DNA of 64,000 nucleotides from Sporosarcina gallistercoris (lineage in GTDB: Bacteria > Bacillota > Bacilli > Bacillales_A > Planococcaceae): NCBI RefSeq assembly GCF_014836415.1, contig NZ_JACSQY010000002.1:186001-250000 (forward strand), given 5' to 3'. Shown piece by piece: positions 9,163 through 19,624 of the stretch. The notes beneath the pieces were generated by a model. That model was not told where the DNA came from and did not search any database. It saw only the letters and a list, made by a program, of their open reading frames with translations. The position numbers and the translations under genes were made by a program. How positions within the stretch are numbered: position 1 is the stretch's first letter; every line of letters starts with the position of its first letter.

Positions 9163-9190
9163 ATTGTACACGGCTGTTTCCGCTTGTCAA
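9163..9190 (-). promoter_or_regulatory. SigA promoter of the T-box-cysE-cysS transcript
   Basis: TTGACA at 9190-9185 and TACAAT at 9168-9163 are separated by 16 bp, immediately after the gltX stop. Confidence 0.8.
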
Positions 9191-9197
9191 CAAAGGC

Positions 9198-10658
9198 TTA
9201 CTGTACAAACTTCCCGACGCGCGCAATCGTCTTTTCCCGACCAAGCAATGCAATCGATTCCGGCAATTCCGGGCCATGTGCTTGACCAGTTGCGACCACA
9301 CGGATTGGCATGAATAAGTTTTTCCCTTTATGCCCTGTTTCCTTTTGGACCGCTTTGATGGCCGCTTTGATTGACGGTGCATCGAAAGTTTCAAGGTTCT
9401 CAAGTTGCTGTTTGAAAGAGGCCATCACTTCAGGAATCTGTTCTCCAGCCAAAACTTCTTTTGATTGTTCATCATACTCAACTGCGTCGCTGAAGAATTG
9501 GGCAGACAGCTCAACAATTTCAGCTCCATAACTTAACTGGCTGTGATAAAGTGCGATTAAGTCATGAATCCATGCACTTTCTTCCGCTGTCATATCTTCA
9601 CTCACCCGACCTGCTTTCACAAGGTGCGGCAACGTCAATGCAACGACTTCGTCGAGGCTCAGCTTTTTAATATATTGGTTATTCATCCACGTCAATTTCT
9701 GCTTATCGAACATGGAAGGCGATTTCGATAGACGGCTCTCGTCAAACTGTTCGACGAGTTCCTCTTTCGTGAACAGCTCTTCTTCTCCAACAGGAGACCA
9801 CCCAAGCAGTGCAAAGAAATTGAACATCGCTTCCGGTAAGAATCCAAGATCTTTATATTGAGAAATGAATTGAATGATCGACTCATCCCGCTTGGACAAC
9901 TTTTTGCGATCTTCGTTGACGATGAGTGTCATATGCCCATAACGAGGTGCTTCCCAGCCGAATGTATCAAAGACCATGAGCTGCTTTGGTGTATTCGTCA
10001 AATGCTCTTCTCCGCGGAAAACGTGAGACATCTTCATCATGAAGTCGTCAATGACAACTGCGAAGTTATACGTAGGAATGCCATTCGCTTTCACAAGGAC
10101 CCAATCACCAATGTCTTTAGATTCGAATTGAACACTGCCGCGTACAAGATCGTCAATCGTGTATGTTACATTTTCAGGAACACGCATGCGGATTGTATAC
10201 GGCATGCCAGCTGCTTCTTTTTGCGCAACTTGTTCTGCGCTCAAATGACGGCAAGTCCCTTTATACATAGGCGCTGCAATCCCTGCCGCCTTTTGTTGCT
10301 CACGTTCAGCTTCAAGTTCCTCAGTGGTACAGAAACATTTGTAAGCCGCGCCCTTTTCAAGCATCTCCTCGGAATACTTTTTGTACGTATCAAGTCGTTC
10401 CATTTGGCGATAAGGACTAAAAGGTCCGCCGATATCCACCGACTCGTCGTACTCGATTCCAAGCCACTTCAAGTTTTCAAGCTGCGACAATTCACCAGCT
10501 TCAATATTACGAACCGTGTCAGTATCTTCAATCCGTACTATGAATTTCCCGCCATGATGGCGAGCGAACAAATAGTTAAATAATGCGGTACGAGCTCCTC
10601 CGATATGTAAATGACCTGTTGGGCTCGGCGCATAGCGCACACGTACTTCTGCTGTCAT
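9198..10658 (-). CDS. gltX: Glutamyl-tRNA synthetase
   Basis: This class I synthetase, in most Firmicutes, charges both tRNA-Glu and tRNA-Gln. It has 486 residues. The HIGH-type motif is in [20 protein letters not shown] near residue 10, and the KMSKS-type motif is [11 protein letters not shown] near residue 250. The anticodon-binding helical part ends with [13 protein letters not shown]. It lies between ispF and the cysES T-box as in Bacillus. Confidence 0.96.
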   Translation of the reverse strand: MTAEVRVRYAPSPTGHLHIGGARTALFNYLFARHHGGKFIVRIEDTDTVRNIEAGELSQLENLKWLGIEYDESVDIGGPFSPYRQMERLDTYKKYSEEMLEKGAAYKCFCTTEELEAEREQQKAAGIAAPMYKGTCRHLSAEQVAQKEAAGMPYTIRMRVPENVTYTIDDLVRGSVQFESKDIGDWVLVKANGIPTYNFAVVIDDFMMKMSHVFRGEEHLTNTPKQLMVFDTFGWEAPRYGHMTLIVNEDRKKLSKRDESIIQFISQYKDLGFLPEAMFNFFALLGWSPVGEEELFTKEELVEQFDESRLSKSPSMFDKQKLTWMNNQYIKKLSLDEVVALTLPHLVKAGRVSEDMTAEESAWIHDLIALYHSQLSYGAEIVELSAQFFSDAVEYDEQSKEVLAGEQIPEVMASFKQQLENLETFDAPSIKAAIKAVQKETGHKGKNLFMPIRVVATGQAHGPELPESIALLGREKTIARVGKFVQ

Positions 10659-10723
10659 GACTAGACATCTCCGTTCTGTTAGTTCAAATAATAATTACTT
10701 GTATAGACTAGTTTACCAAAAAC

Positions 10724-11203
10724 TCAAGCTTTCACCAATAGAATCGCCGCAAGAGATGCAATCCCTTCTTCTCTTCCCACAAACCCTAATTTTTCTGTTG
10801 TAGTCGCTTTAATGTTCACTTGACTAGGATCTGCATGCAGTAAAGAGGCTACGCGGTTTTTAATGGTTTCAATATGCGGTGCAAGTTTAGGCTGTTGCGC
10901 CATAATGGTACAATCCACGTTACCAAGCGTGTAGCCTTCTTCTTCTACCAGCTTCCAGACTTCCTGAAGAAGAACTGCTGAGTCTGCGTCTTTGAACGCA
11001 GCATCTGTGTCCGGGAAGTGATGACCGATATCCCCTTTGCCGATCGCTCCAAGCGCCGCGTCTGTAATGGTGTGCAATAGGACATCCGCATCAGAGTGGC
11101 CGATCAATCCTTTAGTATGCGGAATCGTAACTCCTCCGATAATCAGCGGGCGTCCTTCTGCAAATTCATGTACGTCAAAACCTTGTCCAATTCGTATCAT
11201 CAT
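10724..11203 (-). CDS. ispF: 2-C-methyl-D-erythritol 2,4-cyclodiphosphate synthase
   Basis: IspF catalyses the fifth step of the MEP isoprenoid pathway. The 159 residues contain the zinc-binding [29 protein letters not shown] and [11 protein letters not shown] motifs. The ATGATG start overlaps the ispD stop by a few bases, so both may be co-translated; either ATG (11203 or 11200) is possible. Confidence 0.95.
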   Translation of the reverse strand: MMIRIGQGFDVHEFAEGRPLIIGGVTIPHTKGLIGHSDADVLLHTITDAALGAIGKGDIGHHFPDTDAAFKDADSAVLLQEVWKLVEEEGYTLGNVDCTIMAQQPKLAPHIETIKNRVASLLHADPSQVNIKATTTEKLGFVGREEGIASLAAILLVKA

Positions 11204-11892
11204 ACCGTCTCCTCCAGCCTTTTTTTCAAGAGATACCCACCATAGGCAAGATCCTCTGGTGTCGTCATTTTAATATTGTCATACGTGCTTTCAACAATCC
11301 GCACTTCATAGCCTGCATGCTCTGCAAGCATCGCTTCGTCTGTCCCCAAGAAGCTTTCGTCCTCCGCTTTCCGGGACGATTCTTCCAAAATTTCGTAACG
11401 GAATGCCTGTGGGGTTTGAATGATCCATAAACGTTCGCGGTCTGCCGTCTCTTCAACGATTCCATCTTTTACGTATTTCATCGTATCTTTCACCTTAACA
11501 CCCGCAACTGCACCCCCATGCCGGGAAGCACTCATAACAAGTTCATGGATAACATCCTGTTTGATAAAAGGGCGGGCCGCATCGTGCACAAGGACTATAC
11601 CACCGGTTTGATGGGCTGCAAGACATGCTTTCACGCTGTGCTGACGTTCGGTCCCACCTTCAGGCAAAGCATTAATTTTTGTGATTTGTTCTTGCTGGAT
11701 GATTGTTTCAATTGTGGTGCGTTCTGTTTCCTTCACCGCTAAAATGATTCCTGTACACCAAGGATCCTGTTGAAACACAGCCAACGTGCGGGCCAAAATC
11801 GGTTTCCCTTCAAGTTCGAGGAAAAGTTTGTTATGCCCTGCTCCCATCCGTGTTCCACTTCCGGCAGCAGGCATCATTACTGTATATTCCAT
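11200..11892 (-). CDS. ispD: 2-C-methyl-D-erythritol 4-phosphate cytidylyltransferase
   Basis: IspD transfers CMP to MEP in isoprenoid synthesis. It has about 230 residues, with the nucleotidyltransferase signature [17 protein letters not shown] at the start, VHDAARPF in the middle and [11 protein letters not shown]. Two ATG codons are adjacent; the second (11892) has the better spacing from AAAGGAG. The preceding gene is the PIN-TRAM protein and the next is ispF. Confidence 0.94.
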   Translation of the reverse strand: MEYTVMMPAAGSGTRMGAGHNKLFLELEGKPILARTLAVFQQDPWCTGIILAVKETERTTIETIIQQEQITKINALPEGGTERQHSVKACLAAHQTGGIVLVHDAARPFIKQDVIHELVMSASRHGGAVAGVKVKDTMKYVKDGIVEETADRERLWIIQTPQAFRYEILEESSRKAEDESFLGTDEAMLAEHAGYEVRIVESTYDNIKMTTPEDLAYGGYLLKKRLEETV

Positions 11893-11918
11893 CATGACTC
11901 CTTTCCACTGCTTGGCGA

Positions 11919-13019
11919 TCAGTGGGCTTTGGTTTGTTTACCATTTTTAGGTTTCGCGAAAATCATGCGACCTGCGGAAGTTTGCAACACACTCGTCACT
12001 ACAACTTCAATAGCAGTGCCGATAAAGTTCCGTCCATCTTCAATAACAATCATTGTTCCGTCATCTAAGTAAGCAACACCTTGATTGTGTTCTTTTCCGT
12101 CTTTGATGACCACGACATGCATTTCTTCACCAGGGATAACCACAGGTTTCACAGCATTCGCAAGGTCATTGATATTCAACACGGAAACTCCGTGCAGATC
12201 TGCGACTTTGTTCAAATTGAAATCGTTTGTGACGACGAGTCCATTCATCTTTTTAGCAAGCTTCACTAATTTTAAATCGACTTCAGCTACATTCGGAAAG
12301 TCTTCGTCCGTAATCAAGATCTTCTTGCCATCACCTTCCTGCAAGCGACGGAGCACATCCAGACCACGCCTTCCTTTCGTCCGCTTCAATGTATCCGCAG
12401 AATCCGCAATGTGTTGGAGCTCCGTCAATACAAACTGGGACACGACCAACACACCTTCGAGAAATCCAGTGTCAACGATATCCGCAATGCGACCATCGAT
12501 GATGACACTTGTATCGAGCACCTTGTAGACAGGGTTTTTAGATACGTCAGCTTCCGTTTCAGGCTCCTTTTTCCGACCTACATTGCGGATGGAGAAAATG
12601 GCTGTTAAAAACTCATCTCGTTTTTTAAAGCCCACCTGGAACCCTAAATAACCTAGTAAAACTGACAGCAAGATGGGTATCACCGAAGTGAAACCAGGAA
12701 TTTGAATATTACTTAACCCCCATCCAGCTAAAAAAGCAACGAATAGACCTATAATCAATCCTATTGAACCAAATAGTAAATCTAAAATTGGAGCTTTCAT
12801 CAGTAAATCCTCTAACCACTTTATAAAGTTGACTATCGGATCTGTTAAAAACGTACTGAACACGAATAGGAAAAGTGCTCCTAAAATGGCAGCGACATAA
12901 GGGTTATTTATAAATGGTGATGCTGTGAAAGAAGATAATTGGAATAAGTACGGAAGAAACAATACGCCAAGTGTCCCACCAACCAGTAAAAACATGATTT
13001 GTACAATTCGTTTTAGCAT
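11919..13019 (-). CDS. yacL: Membrane PIN-TRAM domain protein (YacL)
   Basis: The protein has four hydrophobic N-terminal segments (about residues 5-25, 35-55, 75-95 and 100-118), then a cytoplasmic PIN-like nuclease domain (VLDTSVIIDGRIADIVDTGFL, ITDEDFPNVAEVDLKLVKLAKKM) and a TRAM domain. The frame can start with GTG at 13028, but the ATG at 13019 has AAAGGAGG eight bases upstream. The PIN acidic residues are visible (D of VLDTS, D of VTNDFNLN). Its precise role is unknown. In Bacillus it follows disA, which is missing here. Confidence 0.88.
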   Translation of the reverse strand: MLKRIVQIMFLLVGGTLGVLFLPYLFQLSSFTASPFINNPYVAAILGALFLFVFSTFLTDPIVNFIKWLEDLLMKAPILDLLFGSIGLIIGLFVAFLAGWGLSNIQIPGFTSVIPILLSVLLGYLGFQVGFKKRDEFLTAIFSIRNVGRKKEPETEADVSKNPVYKVLDTSVIIDGRIADIVDTGFLEGVLVVSQFVLTELQHIADSADTLKRTKGRRGLDVLRRLQEGDGKKILITDEDFPNVAEVDLKLVKLAKKMNGLVVTNDFNLNKVADLHGVSVLNINDLANAVKPVVIPGEEMHVVVIKDGKEHNQGVAYLDDGTMIVIEDGRNFIGTAIEVVVTSVLQTSAGRMIFAKPKNGKQTKAH

Positions 13020-13157
13020 TCGATCCACCTCCTTTTAGTAGTACTAGTATACATGTATTCCCTACCGATTGCTTTTTGGAACCTCAAAGAATCAGGAATC
13101 CTGTATCTATAGAACAGGACTCCCAAAAAGGTCCAAAAGTTCCTAGCACTCCAGTAA

Positions 13158-14531
13158 TTACTGTGGTAAACAAAGGTCAAGTGCATCACGAACTGTTTCC
13201 ACTCCCACGACTTGGATACCTTCAGGGTATTCCCATCCGCCGATATTGGAAGCCGGAATGACAGCTCGCTCAAATCCTAGTTTAGCCGCTTCTCCTACAC
13301 GTTGTTCGATACGGGAAACTCTCCGGACTTCACCCGTCAGTCCCACCTCACCCATATAGCAGTCAGAAGCCCGTACTGCAACGTCACGATAACTCGATAC
13401 GATACTCATAAGGACAGCAAGATCAATCGCAGGCTCGTCGAGTTTCACGCCACCCGCCACTTTAATATACGCATCCTGTGCTTGTAATAGCATTCCCATC
13501 CGTTTTTCCAATACCGCCATCAAAAGTGACACCCGGTTTTGGTCCAGACCCGTCGCCATCCGTTTTGGATAATTGAAACTGGATGGTGTGACAAGTGCCT
13601 GAATTTCCACAAGAATTGGGCGTGTCCCTTCCATCGAGGCGACAATGGTGGAGCCGGCACCGCCTTGAGAACGTTCCTGGATAAACATTTCAGAAGGATT
13701 CAGAACCTCCTTCAATCCCGCTTGAAGCATTTCGAAAATCGCGATTTCGTTCGTTGACCCGAAGCGGTTTTTCACACTGCGTAAAATACGATACGTATGA
13801 TGACGCTCCCCCTCAAAGTACAATACGGTATCGACCATATGTTCAAGCAGGCGCGGTCCTGCAATTTGACCATCCTTAGTGACATGGCCTACCAGGAAGA
13901 TCGCGATACCTTGCGTCTTTGCTATTTTCATTAATTCCGCTGTACATTCCCTTACTTGTGATACACTTCCCGGAGCAGAGGCAACTTCTGGGTGATGGAT
14001 GGTTTGAATTGAATCCACTACAACAAATTTCGGTTTTACGTTATCGATCGTATCATGTATTAGCGCAAGATCCGTTTCTGCGTATATATATAATTCATCG
14101 GACAGCACACCGAGACGTTGTGCTCGCAGCTTGGTCTGCCGAATCGATTCTTCTCCTGAAATGTATAACACGCGTTGCTGTTGGTTCGCTAAAAGCGCAG
14201 ACACTTGAAGCAGCAATGTGGATTTCCCGATTCCCGGATCTCCGCCAATCAATACAAGCGAGCCCGGAACAATGCCGCCGCCTAATACACGATTCAACTC
14301 TTCCATTTCTGTGCGGATTCTCGGTTCATCCTCTATCGCGACGTCGTTGATAGGCATCGCTTTCTGCTTCACGGCATCAGAATGCTGGAACGCTCCGCGA
14401 GGACCTTTTTGAACAATTTCCGTTTCTTCATCCATCGTGTTCCATTCACCGCAGCCCGGACACCGCCCCATCCATTTAGGCGACTCATATCCGCATGCTC
14501 TGCACATGAACTTCGTTTTCTTTTTCGCCAT
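13158..14531 (-). CDS. radA: DNA repair protein RadA
   Basis: RadA is a RecA-like ATPase and helicase that processes recombination intermediates. The 457 residues begin [31 protein letters not shown], of which the two CxxC pairs form a zinc finger. Walker A is [14 protein letters not shown], the RadA-specific KNRFG motif is visible ([14 protein letters not shown]), and the C-terminal Lon-like domain contains [15 protein letters not shown]. The ATG at 14531 behind GGAGG is chosen over an upstream frame extension. It follows clpC by 82 bp. Confidence 0.95.
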   Translation of the reverse strand: MAKKKTKFMCRACGYESPKWMGRCPGCGEWNTMDEETEIVQKGPRGAFQHSDAVKQKAMPINDVAIEDEPRIRTEMEELNRVLGGGIVPGSLVLIGGDPGIGKSTLLLQVSALLANQQQRVLYISGEESIRQTKLRAQRLGVLSDELYIYAETDLALIHDTIDNVKPKFVVVDSIQTIHHPEVASAPGSVSQVRECTAELMKIAKTQGIAIFLVGHVTKDGQIAGPRLLEHMVDTVLYFEGERHHTYRILRSVKNRFGSTNEIAIFEMLQAGLKEVLNPSEMFIQERSQGGAGSTIVASMEGTRPILVEIQALVTPSSFNYPKRMATGLDQNRVSLLMAVLEKRMGMLLQAQDAYIKVAGGVKLDEPAIDLAVLMSIVSSYRDVAVRASDCYMGEVGLTGEVRRVSRIEQRVGEAAKLGFERAVIPASNIGGWEYPEGIQVVGVETVRDALDLCLPQ

Positions 14532-14613
14532 ATACATCCTCCAAACGACGAAGAGGACAGCCCCTCCCCTTTTTTCCAACTAGGGATGGACTATCCTATT
14601 CCTCTGCTTCTTA

Positions 14614-17061
14614 TTAATTTTCCACCATTTCTTCTTGTTGCGTATCTACTGTGAAGTTACCGTCCACATAGTCGACTGTCACTTTTCTACCAGTAAGTGC
14701 TGTCCCTTTAAGAAGTTCCTCCGAAAGACGGTCTTCCACGTGTTTCTGAAGTGCGCGACGAAGTGGACGCGCGCCATATTCAGGATCGTACCCTTCATCC
14801 GCGATTTTCAACTTCGCTTCTTGAGTCAATACAAGTTCAATATCTTGTTCAGCGAGCCGTTTGCTCAATTCATCCGCCATCAAGGAAACAATCTCTTCCA
14901 ATTGCTCTTTTTCAAGTGAATGGAAGACGATCATCTCATCTACACGGTTCAAGAATTCAGGGCGGAATGCTTTTTTCAGCTCTTCCAACATTTTCTTCTT
15001 CATGTCTTCATAATCTTGCTCTCCATCTTGAAGATTAAATCCGACATATTTGTTCTTTCTCAACTCTTGTGCACCGACATTTGAAGTCATGATGATCACC
15101 GTGTTGCGGAAATCGACTGTGCGCCCTTTGGAATCTGTTAATCGTCCGTCTTCAAGCACTTGCAACAGGATGTTGAACACATCTGGATGCGCTTTTTCAA
15201 TTTCATCAAGTAAGATGACGGAATATGGTTTGCGGCGTACTTTTTCGGTTAACTGACCGCCTTCTTCATATCCGACATATCCTGGAGGGGATCCGACTAA
15301 ACGCGACGTTGTATGCTTTTCCATGTACTCGGACATGTCAATCCGGATCATGGAGTCTTCGTCGCCAAACATTGTTTCAGCCAACGCTCTTGCTAGCTCT
15401 GTTTTTCCGACTCCAGTAGGCCCAAGGAAAATGAACGAGCCGATCGGACGTTTCGGATCTTTCAATCCTGCGCGCGCTCGACGTATTGCCCGGGAAATAG
15501 CTGCAACAGCTTCTTTTTGACCAATGACACGCTTATGCAGCTCTTCTTCCATGTTCAACAGCTTCGAGGATTCTGTTTCTGCAATACGCGCAACCGGGAT
15601 TCCAGTCCACATCGCTACAACTTCCGCTATATCATTTACGGTTACTTCAGATTCCGTCTTGCCTTGTTTTTCTTTCCATTCCGTTTTTGTCGTTTCGAGC
15701 TCTTCTTTCATCTTCTGCTCTTTATCGCGATAAGATGCTGCTTTTTCGAATTCTTGACTTTGAACTGCAGCATTCTTCTCTGAACGGATGGCTTCCAACT
15801 TCTTCTCAAGTTCACGCAAGTTGGGCGGCGTCGTATAAGAACGCAGTCGGACTTTCGAACCTGCTTCATCGATCAAATCAATCGCTTTGTCAGGTAAGAA
15901 CCGGTCCGAAATGTAGCGATCCGACATTTTCGCTGCCGCTTCAATCGCTTCGTTAGTGATTTTAACCCGGTGATGCGCTTCATATCTATCGCGTAGCCCA
16001 GTAATAATCTGCACAGTCTCCTCGACGGATGGTTCATCCACTTGAATCGGCTGGAAACGACGTTCGAGTGCTGCATCTTTTTCAATATACTTCCGGTACT
16101 CATCGAGTGTCGTTGCACCGATACACTGCAACTCACCACGAGCGAGTGATGGTTTCAAAATGTTCGATGCATCGATTGCACCTTCTGCTCCACCAGCCCC
16201 AATGAGCGTATGCAACTCATCGATGAATAGAATGATGTTGCCTGCTTGGCGGATCTCTTCCATCACTTTTTTCATGCGATCTTCAAATTCACCGCGGTAT
16301 TTGGTACCCGCAACGACCGTTCCCATATCAAGCGTCATGACGCGCTTATCACGCAAAATTTCAGGAACTTCGTTGTTCACGACTTGCAGCGCAAGCCCTT
16401 CAGCAATTGCTGTTTTACCAACACCGGGCTCACCAATTAGAACCGGATTGTTCTTTGTACGGCGCGCTAAGACTTCGATAACACGTGTAATTTCCTTACC
16501 TCGCCCGATGACGGGGTCCAGAGTTCCTTCGCGTGCAATTTCAGTTAGGTCCCGTGCTAATCCATCCAATGTTGGAGTCGCAGCTGTTGCCGATGCATTT
16601 TGACCGCTTGCATTGGCCGTGTCATTACTTCCGAGCAGCTGAAGCACTTGCTGGCGGGCTTTGTTCAAGCTGACACCTGCATTGTTGAGTACGCGAGCGG
16701 CTACACCTTCCCCTTCGCGGATTAGTGCAAGCAGAATGTGCTCTGTTCCAATATACGAGTGACCGAGTTTTCGGGATTCGTCCACAGAAAGCTCAATGAC
16801 CTTCTTTGCACGCGGTGTGTAATGTACGATTGGTCCGACTTCTTTACTGCCTGTTCCAACGAGTGTTTCCACGCCAGTTTCAATTGTATCGAAACTGACA
16901 CCGATCGCTTCTAATGCTTTTGCTGCAATGCCGCCGCCTTCACGGATAAGTCCAAGTAGAATATGTTCTGTTCCAATTGCTTCGTGTTTTAAACGGATGG
17001 CTTCTTCTTGAGCGAGTTGGAGCACTTTTTGTGCACGTTGAGTGAATCGATTAAACATCAT
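14614..17061 (-). CDS. clpC: Clp protease ATPase subunit ClpC
   Basis: This AAA+ unfoldase feeds arginine-phosphorylated and MecA-bound proteins to ClpP. It has about 815 residues: two N-terminal Clp repeats (each with [21 protein letters not shown] sequence), AAA1 with Walker [14 protein letters not shown], a UVR/M-domain coiled coil (about 410-470), and AAA2 with [17 protein letters not shown] chose the ATG at 17061 ([11 protein letters not shown]) by homology and by AAGGAG spacing. It has its own CtsR-controlled promoter at 17159-17204. Confidence 0.96.
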   Translation of the reverse strand: MMFNRFTQRAQKVLQLAQEEAIRLKHEAIGTEHILLGLIREGGGIAAKALEAIGVSFDTIETGVETLVGTGSKEVGPIVHYTPRAKKVIELSVDESRKLGHSYIGTEHILLALIREGEGVAARVLNNAGVSLNKARQQVLQLLGSNDTANASGQNASATAATPTLDGLARDLTEIAREGTLDPVIGRGKEITRVIEVLARRTKNNPVLIGEPGVGKTAIAEGLALQVVNNEVPEILRDKRVMTLDMGTVVAGTKYRGEFEDRMKKVMEEIRQAGNIILFIDELHTLIGAGGAEGAIDASNILKPSLARGELQCIGATTLDEYRKYIEKDAALERRFQPIQVDEPSVEETVQIITGLRDRYEAHHRVKITNEAIEAAAKMSDRYISDRFLPDKAIDLIDEAGSKVRLRSYTTPPNLRELEKKLEAIRSEKNAAVQSQEFEKAASYRDKEQKMKEELETTKTEWKEKQGKTESEVTVNDIAEVVAMWTGIPVARIAETESSKLLNMEEELHKRVIGQKEAVAAISRAIRRARAGLKDPKRPIGSFIFLGPTGVGKTELARALAETMFGDEDSMIRIDMSEYMEKHTTSRLVGSPPGYVGYEEGGQLTEKVRRKPYSVILLDEIEKAHPDVFNILLQVLEDGRLTDSKGRTVDFRNTVIIMTSNVGAQELRKNKYVGFNLQDGEQDYEDMKKKMLEELKKAFRPEFLNRVDEMIVFHSLEKEQLEEIVSLMADELSKRLAEQDIELVLTQEAKLKIADEGYDPEYGARPLRRALQKHVEDRLSEELLKGTALTGRKVTVDYVDGNFTVDTQQEEMVEN

Positions 17062-17158
17062 TAACATTCCTCTCCTTCTGCAGGGAATAATTTTCATCGT
17101 ACTACTTCTATCTATATTCTTCCGGTCCGTTAAACAATCGGTTTCCGGGTGAATTGAC

Positions 17159-17204
17159 TTTGACTATCTTTGACTATTATATCGAATCGGTTACATGGAC
17201 GCAA
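17159..17204 (-). promoter_or_regulatory. CtsR-controlled promoter directly upstream of clpC
   Basis: On the minus strand AGTCAAA-GAT-AGTCAAA (17175-17159) matches the CtsR heptad repeat RGTCAAANANRGTCAAA. It abuts a TATAAT -10 box (17181-17176) with TTGCGT as -35 (17204-17199, 17-bp spacer). It lies between mcsB and clpC, so clpC can be transcribed on its own under CtsR. Confidence 0.85.
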
Positions 17205-17213
17205 AAGAGACGC

Positions 17214-18299
17214 TCAAGAACGGTCTGTCTGTCCATCTGCTTCTGAAGGATCATTTTTCAAACGTTCTCTGAAAAGTTTAGCGCGACTAATATCTAATTC
17301 TTCAGACGTTAACTCTTCTCCTTCATAAAGTTGAAGAAATCCGGACTGCATGAAAATCATCAACTCGTTTAAAATCGTCATTTCCACATCTTCGATCAAT
17401 TCAAGATCGATGCCGAGCCGGACGTCAGACAGGCATCGAGCCGCTTCTGCGGAAGGAAGCAGCCGGGCGTACGAAATGGTCCCAAGTGAACGGAACACCC
17501 GATTTTCAAGCGCAATTCGCGACTTCTCAAGTAGTAATTCACGTGATCTGCGTTCATGGGCGATCAATCTGGAGACGATATTTGCCAGTTCAGCTAATAT
17601 TTCTTTCTCAGATTTACCGAGCGTCAGCTGATTGGATACTTGGTAGACGTTTCCCGGTGCTTCACTGCCTTCGCCGTAACTTCCTCTCACTACCATACCT
17701 AGCCTTGAAACAGCCGGGATGATCCGGTTAATCTGCCGGGTCATCGTGAGTGCCGGCAAATGCAGCATGACAGAAGCACGCATTCCAGTTCCCGTATTGG
17801 ATGGACAACTTGTGAGATATCCAAACTCTTCATCGAATGCATAAGGCAGTTTCTTTTCAAGTGCACTATCGGTTTCACTTGCTTTCTGATAGGCGCTTTC
17901 GAGCTGCAATCCCGGATAGATGCACTGAATACGTAAATGATCTTCTTCGTTGACCATAATACTGATGGTTTCATCCTCAGATAGGAGTACTGCTCCGAAT
18001 AGTTCAGCTTCTGCAAGTTGCGGGCTTATCAAATGCTTTTCAACAAGCACTTGACGGTCAAGTGACGATAATTCTTTCATTCTCGTATAGGAATACCCTT
18101 TTTCACCTGTGCTAAGCAGTGCCTCCGAAACAATTCTACCGACCTCTTCCGCCTGTTCGTCAGAGAAAGCGATAGGGAACCGAAATTCGCGGAGATTTCG
18201 AGCAAGGCGGATGCGGGTCGACATCACGATATCGGAATGCTCTCCATGAGGGATCATCCAGCCTGTGACAGCGTTTTGCATAAACTGATTATTCCCCAT
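17214..18299 (-). CDS. mcsB: Protein arginine kinase McsB
   Basis: McsB phosphorylates arginine residues, marking proteins for ClpCP and inactivating CtsR under stress. The 361 residues carry the phosphagen-kinase fold: STRIRLARNLREFRFP, the TCPSNTGTGMRASVMLHLPAL loop with the active-site Cys, and RGSYGEGSEAPGNVYQVSNQ. It overlaps mcsA by 11 bases. It sits in ctsR-mcsA-mcsB-clpC, the standard stress operon. Confidence 0.95.
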   Translation of the reverse strand: MGNNQFMQNAVTGWMIPHGEHSDIVMSTRIRLARNLREFRFPIAFSDEQAEEVGRIVSEALLSTGEKGYSYTRMKELSSLDRQVLVEKHLISPQLAEAELFGAVLLSEDETISIMVNEEDHLRIQCIYPGLQLESAYQKASETDSALEKKLPYAFDEEFGYLTSCPSNTGTGMRASVMLHLPALTMTRQINRIIPAVSRLGMVVRGSYGEGSEAPGNVYQVSNQLTLGKSEKEILAELANIVSRLIAHERRSRELLLEKSRIALENRVFRSLGTISYARLLPSAEAARCLSDVRLGIDLELIEDVEMTILNELMIFMQSGFLQLYEGEELTSEELDISRAKLFRERLKNDPSEADGQTDRS

Positions 18300-18843
18300 G
18301 ATGACTCCTCCCTTCCTCTGTTTCTGCAGCGAGTTTCTGTTTCCAGTCTTTTATTTCATCACGCAATACGGCAGCCTGTTCAAATTGTTCCTCTTGAATC
18401 GCTTCTTGCATACGCGCTCGAAGTTCCTCGATTTTCTTTTTAATGCTCATCTTTTCATTGAACGATGCGGGAACTTTACCTTTGTGGCTTGTATTGCCAT
18501 TATGCAGCTTCCCAAACACCTTTGGCAGTCGCTCACGGAACGTTTCATAGCACGTAGGACAACCGAACTTACCGATTTCTAAAAAGCGATGGAAGGTTAG
18601 ACCGCACTCCGGACATTCGGGCATTGTCTGAACCTCTCGCGTTTGCTGTTGGAACGTTTCACTTCCACTCAACCACTGTGACAGAAATTGTTGAATGGAC
18701 ATCGGCTCCTGATTCGGGCTGATTGAAAACGTCTGTAAGTTAAATGCACACTTCTCACACAAATTCCGTTCAATCGGTCCATTTGGCGTATCCTGCATCA
18801 AAATAACGGAAGCTGGACGTTCTTTACAATTTTCACAAAGCAT
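18289..18843 (-). CDS. mcsA: McsA, zinc-binding activator of McsB
   Basis: McsA binds and activates the arginine kinase McsB. The 184 residues contain four CxxC motifs (CENC, CEKC, CPEC, CPTC) as expected for zinc binding, and a C-terminal UVR coiled-coil segment (LRARMQEAIQEEQFEQAAVL). GAGGTGG precedes the ATG. It lies 36 bp after ctsR and overlaps mcsB. Confidence 0.93.
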   Translation of the reverse strand: MLCENCKERPASVILMQDTPNGPIERNLCEKCAFNLQTFSISPNQEPMSIQQFLSQWLSGSETFQQQTREVQTMPECPECGLTFHRFLEIGKFGCPTCYETFRERLPKVFGKLHNGNTSHKGKVPASFNEKMSIKKKIEELRARMQEAIQEEQFEQAAVLRDEIKDWKQKLAAETEEGRSHHGE

Positions 18844-18879
18844 GTTTTACCACCTCAATAGTTTAGATAACTCGCCGCT

Positions 18880-19350
18880 TCACTCCGATTGTTCGTATAG
18901 GAGCGAAAATAACATGGCCTGTAAGATTCTCGCTCGAATCATATCCCGTTCAGGTAACGGATAGTTCAGGACAGCCGGTTCGACAGCTGCAAGCATGAGC
19001 CTGGCCTCCTTTTTTGAAACCACTTGTTCTGCAATCAATCGATAGATCACGTCTTCCGCCATTGTATATGAAGCGCCTTCTTGCACACTTTCCAATACGT
19101 GATCCAATAGTTCTTTACGTGAATTCGTTTGAACCCGATAAATCCGGATGTACCCGCCGCCGCCGCGTTTGGATTCCACAGCATAACCCCGCTCCAATGT
19201 AAATCGCGTTTTAATGACGTAATTGATCTGCGAAGGAACACATTGGAATTTTTCCGCCACTTCGTTGCGCTTGATTTCCACGATCCCATTATCTTCATGT
19301 TCGATAATCGATTTTAAATACCCTTCTATGATGTCGGAAATATTACGCAT
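18880..19350 (-). CDS. ctsR: Transcriptional repressor CtsR
   Basis: CtsR is the heat-shock repressor of clp genes. It has 156 residues, with a winged helix-turn-helix in the N-terminal half (RNEVAEKFQCVPSQINYVIKTRF) and the typical glycine-rich wing ESKRGGGGYIRI. The C-terminal dimer domain includes EARLMLAAVEP. It is first in its operon behind a CtsR operator, so it represses itself. Confidence 0.95.
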   Translation of the reverse strand: MRNISDIIEGYLKSIIEHEDNGIVEIKRNEVAEKFQCVPSQINYVIKTRFTLERGYAVESKRGGGGYIRIYRVQTNSRKELLDHVLESVQEGASYTMAEDVIYRLIAEQVVSKKEARLMLAAVEPAVLNYPLPERDMIRARILQAMLFSLLYEQSE

Positions 19351-19389
19351 CCTCTCACCTCTTTTATTGGCACAGTCATCATTGTTGAC

Positions 19390-19438
19390 TTTGACTATCT
19401 TTGACTTAATTGTACCGTATTAAACAATAGGCACGCAA
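19390..19438 (-). promoter_or_regulatory. CtsR operator and promoter of ctsR-mcsA-mcsB-clpC
   Basis: The minus strand has AGTCAAA-GAT-AGTCAAA (19406-19390), identical to the operator before clpC. A -10 TACAAT lies at 19414-19409 and a -35-like TTGCGT at 19438-19433 (18-bp spacer). The operator directly follows the -10 box and would block transcription initiation. Confidence 0.85.
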
Positions 19439-19482
19439 GAATTTTGCAGAACGTATGAGCAGAGGAGGAAAAAATAAAAAAG

Positions 19483-19512
19483 TTGAACATTTTTGTTTAG
19501 TATGTTTATAAT
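19483..19512 (+). promoter_or_regulatory. Promoter of the GNAT gene, divergent from ctsR
   Basis: TTGAAC at 19483-19488 and TATAAT at 19507-19512 are 18 bp apart. The predicted leader is about 105 bases long before the start codon and shows no clear regulatory fold. Confidence 0.6.
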
Positions 19513-19624
19513 AGGGGTATAGAATAAAGTCGAGGATTTTTTTCTGACCTCTTTTTTCCTCTCTACGTTCGACCCCCAACAAAAAGCTCCGGGTACACCC
19601 ATACCGACGGAGGAGATTGAACCA

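Noticed and set aside
8947..9313. Plus-strand open frames between cysE and gltX
   Set aside because: They lie inside the T-box leader on the opposite strand; the RNA explains the region.
9858..10583. 241-codon plus-strand frame opposite gltX
   Set aside because: It is antisense to the gltX coding sequence, rich in Cys, Phe and His as is usual for shadow frames.
13090..13135. Inverted repeat AATCCTGT...ACAGGACT as a radA terminator
   Set aside because: No U-tract follows on the minus strand; it could be chance or a weak structure.
13013..13273. Possible disA remnant between radA and yacL
   Set aside because: The translation has no DAC or helix-hairpin-helix motif of DisA and overlaps radA coding sequence.
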